From NCBI GenBank assembly GCA_025267735.1, contig CM046299.1, forward strand, positions 14,220,232 through 14,284,231: a stretch of DNA of 64,000 nucleotides, read 5' to 3'. Source of the stretch: Mactra quadrangularis. Its lineage: Eukaryota; Mollusca; Bivalvia; Venerida; Mactridae. Made by a program: the position numbers and the translations under genes. Positions 22,083 through 31,500 of the stretch are shown piece by piece. Each line of letters starts with the position of its first letter. Position 1 is the first letter of the stretch. The notes under the pieces were generated by a model that saw only the letters and a program-made list of their open reading frames with translations, did no database searches and had not been told where the DNA came from.

Positions 22083-22576
22083 ACCACCAACATTGGTAGA
22101 TGTAAACTCGACTTAGGAAATAATCGCTTTATTCAAGTGTGCGAATGGAACGGAGAACTCAGAGTTGACCTAAGGGAATGGAATGATGGTAAACCGACTA
22201 AAAAAGGCATAAGTCTTACACTCATGCGATGGAAGATTCTGGTGGACTGTTTGGACAACGTAGACCAAAGTTTGCTAGACCAACAAGCTTACGTCGCTCA
22301 CCTGGGAGGAAATGTACATTTAAGTATCGAAAAAGGGAATTTTTGTGTAGATGTAAGACAGCATTGGAAACCCGAGAACGATGTAGTGCCTACTAAAAGG
22401 GTTTATGTTTGAGACCTAACGAATACAAACGCTTGAAAGAGCTAGTGTCGGAAGTGGGTAAAGCATTGCCTGAGTTAGACGGAGTGGTACCTTGCTATCA
22501 ACAGGGGGATCATATGAATCAATTAGGTGCATTACAGTGTTCTGAGTGTGACCCCAATGATTTCGTAAATTGGTGA
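22083..22576 (+). pseudogene. Tandem PC4/Sub1-like protein of the inner element (frameshifted)
   Basis: From 22101 the frame reads LDLGNNRFIQV, ELRVDLREW, PTKKGISLTLMRWKIL, the pattern of the PC4 (p15/Sub1) single-strand DNA-binding domain: a beta sheet, then a PTKKGISL turn and a helix. A second copy starts at about 22308 (VHLSIEKGNFCVDVRQHW, PTKR). It breaks at about 22399 by a one-base loss, and the next frame continues GLCLRPNEYKRLKELV to a stop at 22574-22576. So the ancestral protein had two PC4 units and a short Cys-containing tail. There is no in-frame ATG before 22101; a stop lies at 22080-22082, so the start may have lain in another exon. Known PC4 proteins bind ssDNA and act in transcription and repair. 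A role in transposition intermediates is inference. Confidence 0.75.
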
Positions 22577-22706
22577 AATATCGTGATTTTTAAAGATTCC
22601 AATCATTTGTATTATGTTTTACAATGTCAGCAAAAAAAATGTACAATATATCGTCATGGTCGCTAGGTTGAATATGTTTTGTTTAACATTTGTAATAGTG
22701 TCAGTA

Positions 22707-22820
22707 ATGGATGATATTAAATGGTGGTTAAGATATAGACAGTTGAAACGTGAAGCCTTTGAAGGTACAGAAAGACTCATAGACATTTTGAATATGTATA
22801 TAGAACAAAATTGTTTATAA
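22707..22820 (+). CDS. Short hypothetical frame between PC4 and integrase genes
   Basis: A 37-codon frame (MDDIKWWLRYRQLKREAFEG...) with an acceptor-like GTGTCAG just before its ATG. It has an amphipathic, charged helix look. It could be an N-terminal exon of the integrase or chance; no family recognised. Confidence 0.25.
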   Translation: MDDIKWWLRYRQLKREAFEGTERLIDILNMYIEQNCL

Positions 22821-22889
22821 ATATACTTATTCTAAATAGCTTTGTATTTTTTGTAAGAATGTTTATATGTTTATTTGTATAGAATAAAA

Positions 22890-23925
22890 ATGAAGAACTG
22901 GAAAGAGTATTTGTCTTCTTTGTATTTCGATACCAAAAATCCGGCTAGTTACTCTGGTCCGGAGAAACTCTATCAGTATGTTAAAAAAAGGGGTAAATAT
23001 CATATAGGTAGACATAGAATCAAGAACTGGTTACAAGATCAAGAGTCCTATTCTCTCACTAGAGGAGCTAGACGTCGGTTCAAACGATCAAGAGTCATTG
23101 TTGAAAGTATCGACAGTTTATGGGATATGGACCTGATGGATATGTCCGATTTGGCCGAACAAAATGACGGTTGTAAGTACGTTTTAGTTGCCATAGATAT
23201 ATTTTCTAGATACGGATTTTTGCCACCAGTAAAGAGCAAACAATGTACAAGTGTTGTGGATGCACTGAGACGTATGTTGTCAGGCACTAGGCGACCCCGT
23301 ACAGTACGTACTGACATGGGTAAGGAATTTAGAAGTAAAGTGGTTGAAAAATAATTTCACACGTACAATATTCATCACTATTACGCGCTAAATACGGAGA
23401 TAAAGGCATCATAGGTTTTTTCGATATCTCATGAAACAAAGATCAAAGCGTTACTTGGACGTTTTGCAAGATTTAATCAATGGCTACAATAACACAAAAC
23501 ATCGCAGTTTAGGCGTACGACCAGTTAGTATTAATGAAGAAAACCAAGGGGAAAGTAGACTACAGCAGTATTTATTGAGAACCAAGCATTTAAAAATAAT
23601 TAAATCTAAGAAATACAAGTTTAAGATTGGCCAGACAATAAGGGTGTCCCACGTGCGAAGTATATTTGACAGAGCATATTCTAAAAAATGGACAGGAGAA
23701 ATCTTCAAGATCAAAGCTCGGTATAAAGGGGAAGGTACTCCTGTGTATAAGCTGGTGGATTTTGATCGCGATATTGTGGAAGGTACGTTTTACGAGCAAG
23801 AAATCCAAGCCGTCACTGTAGACGAAACCACGGAATACCATATAGAAAAGGTTCTAAAGAAAAGAACCCGAAAAAAACAAAAAGAACTGCTAGAGAGACG
23901 AAAACCTATATCCTGTTGTATTTGA
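22890..23925 (+). pseudogene. Maverick/Polinton-type DDE integrase (broken)
   Basis: From the ATG at 22890 the protein has the N-terminal part of this family (YSGPEKLYQYVKKRG, IKNWLQDQESYSL). The catalytic core follows: SLWDMDLMDMS with the first Asp at 23130-23132, YVLVAIDIFSRYGF, and RTDMGKEF with the second Asp at 23313-23315. A TAA at 23352-23354, a TAG near 23409 and a frameshift before 23431 destroy the segment that should hold the catalytic Glu. The remainder, 23431-23925, holds YLDVLQDLINGYNNTKHRSL and an SH3-like C-terminal domain (FKIGQTIRVSHVR, YKLVDF, GTFYEQEIQAV). Intact relatives join element ends to target DNA. Gypsy-type integrases also share the DDE fold, but GTFYEQE and YNNTKHRS favour the Maverick type. 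Confidence 0.85.
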
Positions 23926-24050
23926 ATCCAACGACCGTCATTGTATTCTACATTTTAAAAGAGAAAACTGTCCTGTTAATTTATTCGTATTTGTATAATG
24001 TATTTTATATAAGAATCATTTGGTTGAATATCTTATTTTATTATTTTCAG

Positions 24051-24732
24051 GTAGCCGCCCTGTATGGAATACCCATTATCTGTAATGTCATCAATGGGTC
24101 ATGTTACGTAGACGCATATTTAATGTTTCTCATGCTATTGAATACAGGAGACGGTGATTATCTACTCTCTGATTTGACAAGTTTCAAAGTTAATTCAGAT
24201 GGTTCAGTAGCATTGATTAATAAATCAAGAAATAACAGTACCTTCAGATTTAGACATTCATCGGATTCTTACAAAATACAATTTGCATACGTGAACGAAA
24301 CAGCATACTCCCACATACCTTTTTCACTAAATGATGTATATATATACTTAGAGAATATCCTAAATTTATTTAGGAGACTTTTGAGGCAAAGGTCAATCAT
24401 CTGTAAAACATTATTTTATTGATCTTACATGGACACCTGCCTCAAAATCTACATGTGGATTAACGAGATGGGCTCATTATAAAGCAAATGTTACCATATA
24501 CATAGATCTCAGACTCCATAGGTGTATGGAAGATGTAATCTCCACTTTCCTGCATGAACTGAGCCATATGTTCTAGGGGAACACGCACGAAGACCATGAA
24601 TTTCAATTTTATTGCTTAAGTATAGCAATTTTAGCTACAGTGGTCAACCAATTTAAAGGACGTTCGGTGTATATTGATTTAGATCTATTACAACAATCAA
24701 TAGTCGCAACAAAACACAGTGGTAGTCAATAA
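24051..24732 (+). pseudogene. SprT-like zinc metalloprotease of the inner element (broken)
   Basis: An acceptor-like TATTTTCAG ends at 24050. The frame from 24051 (ALYGIPIICNVINGSCYVDA...) runs open to 24422. The next frame, open from 24385, reads DLTWTPASKSTCGLTRWAHY, then VTIYIDLRLH and FLHELSHMF: a Cys-Gly-x-Thr-Arg start and the HExxH zinc motif (24553-24567), as in SprT/Spartan proteases. A TAG at 24574-24576 follows directly, then HEDHEF (third zinc ligand candidate, 24595-24597) and a stop at 24730-24732. So there is one frameshift and one nonsense change. Spartan-type proteases cut DNA-bound proteins; the role in a transposon is unknown. Whether the 24051-24400 part belongs to the same protein is inference. 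Confidence 0.65.
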
Positions 24733-25076
24733 TTATGCACCATCTAGCGTAAAATTTAAATTAACTCTATAATATGATAAAACTATAATTTGGCTTCTTT
24801 TGTACAGTGTTAAACTGTTTACAATTTACTATTGACAAAACTAGGTTCAAATAAAATTATAATGTTATATGTATTTTTATTGACATCATACGCACATGGG
24901 TCAGTTAGTGAAATGAAAAACAGTGTCATAATCACAATAAATGAAAAATTACTTGCTAAATTATGATGGTTTATTGTTCCCTAATATCAAATTTCCGTAT
25001 AATAACTGTGATTAATGAAATCAAAGAGAGTTTTCTTAACTATCACCGGTGATCTGTGTTTTAATTTAGTGTTTTA
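24733..25076. other. AT-rich non-coding part of the inner element
   Basis: No open frame or recognisable motif between the protease remnant and the minisatellite. Confidence 0.5.
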
Positions 25077-26446
25077 TTAGATGACTAACTATTCTTACAA
25101 TAAGAATAAGAATTGTTAAAATGATTCTGTATTTTATATATGTTGTTTAGTTAGATGACTAACTATTCTTACAATGAGATAAGAATTGTTAAAATGATTC
25201 TGTATTTTATATATGTTGTTTGGTTAGATGACTAACTATTCTTACAATAAGAATGAGAATTGTTAAAATTACTCTGTATTTTATATATGTTGTTTGGTTA
25301 GATGACTAACTATTCTTACAATAAGAATGTGAATTGTTAAAATTACTCTGTATTTTATATATGTTGTTTGGTTAGATGACTAACTATTCTTACAATAAGA
25401 ATGAGAATTGTTAAAATGATTCTGTATTTTATATATGTTGTTTGGTTAGATGACTAACTATTCTTACAATAAGAATAAGAATTGTTAAAATGACTCTGTA
25501 TTTTATATATGTTGTTTGGTTAGATGACTAACTATTCTTACAATAAGAATTGTTAAAATGACTCTGTATTTTATATATGTTGTTTGGTTAGATGACTAAC
25601 TATTCTTACAATGAGATAAGAATTGTTAAAATGACTCTGTATTTTATATATGTTGTTTGGTTAGATGACTAACTATTCTTACAATGAGATAAGAATTGTT
25701 AAAATTACTCTGTATTTTATATATGTTGTTTGGTTAGATGACTAACTATTCTTACAATAAGAATTGTTAAAATGACTCTGTATTTTATATATGTTGTTTG
25801 GTTAGATGACTAACTATTCTTACAATAAGAATTGTTAAAATGACTCTGTATTTTATATATGTTGTTTGGTTAGATGACTAACTATTCTTACAATGAGATA
25901 AGAATTGTTAAAATGACTCTGTATTTTATATATGTTGTTTGGTTAGATGACTAACTATTCTTACAATGAGATAAGAATTGTTAAAATGACTCTGTATTTT
26001 ATATATGTTGTTTGGTTAGATGACTAACTATTCTTACAAAAAGAATGAGAATTGTTAAAATTACTCTGTATTTTATATATGTTGTTTGGTTAGATGACTA
26101 ACTATTCTTACAAAAAGAATGAGAATTGTTAAAATTACTCTGTATTTTATATATGTTGTTTGGTTAGATGACTAACTATTCTTACAATAAGAATTGTTAA
26201 AATGACTCTGTATTTTATATATGTTGTTTGGTTAGATGACTAACTATTCTTACAATGAGATAAGAATTGTTAAAATGACTCTGTATTTTATATATGTTGT
26301 TTGGTTAGATGACTTACTATTCTTACCATAAGAATGAGAATTGTTAAAATGATTCTGTATTTTATATATGTTGTTTGATTAGATGACTAACTATTCTTAC
26401 CATAAGAATGAGAATTGTTAAAATGATTCTGTATTTTATATATGTA
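25077..26446. repeat. 19-copy minisatellite with two stem-loops per unit
   Basis: Units of about 68-76 bp share TTAGATGACTAACTATTCTT, GAATTGTTAAAAT and CTGTATTTTATATATGTTG. Each unit contains GTTAG-ATGA-CTAAC and ATTCTT-(n)-AAGAAT. Length differences fall in the loop of the second stem, while the stem arms are kept in nearly all units. It lies in the 3' non-coding part of the inner element. Confidence 0.95.
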
Positions 26447-26810
26447 CTATATTATCACTTTTCTGTCAATCAAATGTTAACGTAAGTATTTTCTCCACTG
26501 AAACATGTTATATTCAATGTACCTCCCATTGAATGATAGAAAAATAAAAATTTTCACCAACAACATTATTGTTCAATGTATTCATTTATCTATTTTTAGC
26601 GTATCACCAAATAATCATGTTTTAACATCATGATTGAGGTTGAAATGTATCTATTCAATACAATAGATTAAATTCAGTTATCAATTCAATGTCATTATGT
26701 TTATAATTATCGCCACACGGCATGATTCAGCAAAATTAAATACTTACTCTTCAATGTTATTGCAATTGCTTCAATCATAAAGTAAATTATATTTTACACT
26801 TTGTATACTT

Positions 26811-26961
26811 GACAATAAAAACAAAATCATATCCATTTATTCATTCATTCAATAAAGGTAACGATGCACACAACAATATAACACATCCTTATTCAAGTCA
26901 TTACAAAAACAAGGTCATCGCCCATGCGCGGTGCGTGGCGTTAAAGAGACGTACTTACTAC
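26811..26961 (-). repeat. Right 151-bp TIR of the inner element
   Basis: Reverse complement of 21759-21909. Ends CGTACTTACTAC at 26961. Confidence 0.9.
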
Positions 26962-27026
26962 TAATAACCACAATTCAACAATTGTAGTAAATTTCTTTTG
27001 TCTTCAAACTTTTGGTGGGTACTGTA

Positions 27027-28241
27027 TTTATAACTAGTGTCTTTGGTGGATCGGTTCCAGGCAAGCAGCCTGTGACAAAAACTCACCAGAAAATATTGAA
27101 CACATACAAAACTTCGAATCAGATCAATTTGTTCAAGTTATTTGTTTAGGTGAGATAATGAAGCCCTTATTTAGAGAATATGGTACTCATATCATGAAAT
27201 GACGCTCGATGAAATTAAACGTACGTCAGTAAATAATATATACCCTATGGTTTAAAAAAATAGCAATGAGATTCTGTATATATACACACTTTTGTACCCA
27301 GAGTTTATCAAGATACTCGATCAAGAGTGATGATTAAACTCTGGGTCCGAGAATAATTAAACATTTGATTATCGTATTAGTTCGAATACAGTTGTAACAT
27401 CTGCAGAGCAGCTCTCTATAGAACAATTCCTCTGCTCAACAGCAGCTATTGTTATTTCCCTTAGGCGTTACTTTAATGGAATTTAACCTCTGTATAGCAA
27501 CGACTTCTAAACAGCAACACACATTAGTCTCTTCCACTGGGTGTTGTTCAAGAGAGGTTGTACTGTACAGTGTATTTTAAATTAATTTCAAAACCCACAA
27601 TAATCATGGTAAAGAAAGACAACTCTGCATACAATACGGATAGACGTGCTTTCTACATCTCGATTGTCGTTCTTGGAATTAAACAATAATAATAAACACA
27701 GCAGCATGAAAATGTACCCCATGAAAACATACGGCTATAACTTTAAGTGCTACTTCTAATTAAACGTTTTTTGTTCTAATAAAACAGATTGGTAAATATC
27801 TTTTGTGGAAGGTTAATCACTTTACTTAAATGCGTAGAATAAAAGTATGTTTAAATAATGATTCATTTCTTCTAAGAATACTACATAGAGTTATTTATCC
27901 TCATTGTCACTTAGCTTTTCTATAATGTGTGAAGCCAAGGGAGGCCAACCTATAAACTTTTGAAGGTCCAGATTCTGGGCAATCTGAACCCCGTAAATGT
28001 TTTTGTATTATAATATTTAAATATTGTATTTTGAATCATACTACCGACGACCTTTCAAAATCTGAAACAGTTTTATTTAACATGATTTTAGATTGTTTTA
28101 ATTTAGGATCTCTTGTTGCCCCCTGACTCAAGCTAGATCCGCCATTTTGTTTTATGGAAGAACTTGAAATACTATAAACGACTTAATTTTCATGTATTAT
28201 TCTCACCTGTCAAGCACACGCAATTACATGAACAAATACTG
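27027..28241. other. Intergenic; palindrome at 27297-27345
   Basis: No gene seen. 27297-27345 is an imperfect hairpin (ACCCAGAGTTTATCA ... TGATTAAACTCTGGGT). A minus-strand AATAAA (28072-28077) could be the poly(A) signal of the P450 gene, 165 bp after its stop. Confidence 0.5.
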
Positions 28242-28572
28242 TTATTCTGAGTTTGACTCTTTTTCTGTTTCGCTTGCTTGTCCATTTTCTTTGATCTCAG
28301 AGCTATTTTCCCCATTGTTCACTTTGTCAGTCCTTACTTTAATGACATTTGTTCTATAGATTTGATCCGTTTGTCGTACGACACATTTATAAGCTTGTGG
28401 ACGTAGTACGACTCCTGGCAAGAATTGTCTGGGATCACACGGAGGTAATACTTCTGTATCACATGGACGTATGTGAAATTTGTTCAGTATGGTCGTCATT
28501 GCTTGAAACATGACGTTTGCTGAGAATCTTGAGCCAACACATCGTCGAGGCCCTACACCATATACTACCAAA
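28242..28572 (-). CDS. P450 exon 7 (heme-binding, terminal)
   Basis: Acceptor TTTTTTTTCAG, then the heme loop YGVGPRRCVG. After residue about 500 the tail is polar and charged (NGENSSEIKENGQASETEKE), longer than in most P450s. Confidence 0.9.
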
Positions 28573-31500
28573 CTGAAAAAAAATACGACATTGTTACATT
28601 TTATTCAACTGTCAGAGACGCATACATTTACTACCCTGATTTAAATAGTCTCTACCGGGATATTTTTCGATTTAATTTACTCATTGGCTGGACCAGTTCG
28701 TTCGCTTGTACAACCAATGTCGAGAAAGTTAACCATATTTTCGAGTATGAAATGCGTCGATCAGATGTGTAATAAATTAAAAAATACATTTAATCTAAAT
28801 GATTTTAATTATTGCAGAACATAAAGATAATCGTAATACTTTTACAAGTAGGAAATTTCGCCTTATATTTTGTTGGCACGGGGGGGGGGGGGGTATTTGC
28901 AAAAACTTAACTCTAATGACCAAAGACAGTAAGTCCATATTAGTGCTTAAAGTGTAAGTATAAATATTCAATAAGGAATGTAGTCATTATACGACGATGT
29001 CGAAACAAAGTTTCATTTCGGATTACGACAAAGTTGCAGCAAAATTCATTTTCGGATATCCGAAATATCTTATCCGAATTATACGACATTATCCGAAAGT
29101 AATTAAATTCTATTATTCGGTAACGACCAGCAAGTATTCCGAGGTCTTACAGTTTATCTGTATTGTAAAAGCATCAAAGTTAGAGTTTCAAACATCAAGC
29201 ATGATTACAGTTATCTAGAACATTATAAACTGTCACTAAATGTCACTACATTTTACATAAATTGCTACCTATTAAATATTACATAATTTGCTCAAAATGT
29301 CAAAGAGTCTGCAGCAACGTTTGTATAAACATGGATGAATATCCTCAACAGACGAAATATATCATAGTAAATATGTGGTTAGACAGGCAAACAAGTATAT
29401 ACGACAATATAAGTTTCTACGATTAATCGTGTGTTAAAAGGAGTCAAACAATAACAGCCACGGTAAAAAACACAGACCTGCCACGCATCCAAAAATATTT
29501 TAGTGTAAAAAGTGTAAGGTGCTTTCCATCGCATTTCAACATTTTTTAGTCATATCACATCTGTCAGTGGTTCTACTCATTTCCCTGGAAAGGTCTAGAT
29601 CTCTGGATGTATTCATCCCCTTGGTACGGAGCACATTCATTCGCTATTGGCAGTGATAGGCAGGAAAATGACCATAGTAAATATGTCACGGAAAAAAGAT
29701 AAGAAAATAATATATGCATTGATGGCTATGCCTCTCTTGAAAATACGTTTTCTGAGCTCTGAGAAATAAAAATCGATCTTTCACCAAAAGTCGACGAATA
29801 CATTCTATTTATTAGACGTAGTATATAATAAAGTTGAAGTATATAAATTTGAAAACATACTTTTTCATATTTGGATGATCTTCTCTGATGAGTACACCTG
29901 ATCCTGTCAAGAATCTCTCTGGTTTAAACCTCCATGGATCAGGCCAAAACCTCTCATCATGATGCATACCAAACAAGTTGGAAAGTATCTGAAAAATAAT
30001 GAAGTACATGTACATGATAAAAACACAGTATCAACAACGACACCCAAATTATTAAGTTTTTTCTTTTACTTTTCGTACAATCTTAAAGGTACTCTTTCAC
30101 AGATTTCAACTTAAATATCAACTTTTTCTAAAACTATCAAAAGTGTATGGAAATGTTTTTGAAAGCAGGAAGGTAGCGTTCTGATAATGACAATTTTAGT
30201 CCAAATTGATGTACACTGACTACAAATGATGGTGTTTCATGTAGTAAATATCACCCGTATGTCACGGTATAGACAATTTTAGCGCATTTCAGAGACTTTT
30301 ATTGTATATTTCTTGCAATCTATAGGTCAGTTTGTCCGAAAATATTAAGACTTAATTTTTTGACACAATTATAGACATTGAATAGTATTTTGAAAATACT
30401 GAAAAATCTTAACCAAATCTGTGAACTAGTACCTTTAAGAGTTCAATATTACTATTTGGAAAATCCAATCCCTTATCAATTTTCTACATTTGGTTGTCCT
30501 CTGTTCCGTTCTCCACTTTTTATAAATCGTTTATTCAGTGCTTTCAGCACTTTGAATATAGGCTGGTGCTAAAAACGACCATTGACAAAATAAGTACTTC
30601 CTCCGTTCTTTGAGCTACCGAGTTTGACTTCGTTCCATGCAGTAAAAAATGGCGCCATGAACTTACATCGCTCTAGTAGAGTAATCTTTAACCAACCAAA
30701 ATCTATATTATGTAGTTTTCCTCATACATTAACAAATAAAACGCTGTAGGTAAACATTGTTTGAGTTTTTATACTGATTAATTGTTGTAGTATAATTATT
30801 CGTAAAACTTTTACAATAAAAGTTTATGGTGATACAAGCAATATGTTTATTCATTTGTATTTCATTAGTAGGTACTTCTGTTTTAATATAAAACAAACCT
30901 ATTGTACAAGTTAGTTTCTCACCCATAGTGTTACATTATTTCCCATTTTATATTATTTTGGCATATACTTACGGCTATCAATTTTATTTTTTTTTCCGAT
31001 TCTAACATAACTTCTTGCGTTTGCATTAATAATAAGCATGAACAAACAAAATAATGCATAATTCTATGGTAAAAATCCAGCCGAATTCCGCAGTAGAGAC
31101 TATCTTTGTTATTTCAGAATCATGAAGTCTTTGATGAATTTAAGTCTCAAATGCTTTATTTGAGAACAAAGGTTCTCTATACTAAGTCTATTCCCATATT
31201 TTGACCATTGGTTTTGATGGTTGGGTCATATAGTGAAATGTAAGTACAATATAATGTTTTAATCCTATGGTGGCATATTTCTGCCATCAGATAACCACAT
31301 AACTAACTCTAACTAGTTAATTAAGAGGTTAACCAGTTGCGGTAACTAGTTAACCTCTAAAGTTAATTAATTTAAGTAGTTAACTGGTTACCATAACTAG
31401 TTAACCACTTAATTAACTAGTTAGTTATGTGGTTAACTGATGGTAAATACATGCCACTATATTATCCACAGTACTCTTACGTGATAGCACTAAGTTTGAC

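Larger units (their letters stand above)
21759..26961. mobile_element. 5.2-kb TIR element carrying 2xPC4, integrase and SprT-like genes
   Basis: Terminal inverted repeats of 151 bp (21759-21909 and 26811-26961) begin GTAGTAAGTACGTCTC and differ at only a handful of positions. The flanks read TAATAACA (21751-21758) and TAATAACC (26962-26969), an 8-bp near-duplication. Gene order on the plus strand is a tandem-PC4 protein, a Maverick/Polinton-type integrase, then a SprT-like zinc protease, followed by a 1.4-kb stem-loop minisatellite. All three genes are broken. No DNA polymerase, ATPase or capsid gene is visible. The integrase points to the Polinton/Maverick lineage, but size and cargo do not fit a standard member. 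Confidence 0.85.
21437..27024. mobile_element. Tc1/mariner-like element (outer), split by a 5.2-kb insertion
   Basis: The left end CAGTATCCACCAAAAGTTTG (21437 on) and the right end, read on the minus strand, CAGTACCCACCAAAAGTTTG (27024 back) match over 26 bp with two differences. Each is flanked by TA (21435-21436, 27025-27026), the Tc1/mariner target. Without the inner element only about 385 bp remain, so it was a non-autonomous copy. Confidence 0.8.

Noticed and set aside
22875..23925. Retroviral or Ty3/gypsy origin of the integrase
   Set aside because: No protease, RT, LTR or primer-binding site near; C-terminal YKLVDF...GTFYEQE and long TIRs fit Maverick-type integrases better.
25077..26446. 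CRISPR-like repeat array
   Set aside because: Direct tandem repeats with no unique spacers, in a eukaryotic transposon; it is a minisatellite.
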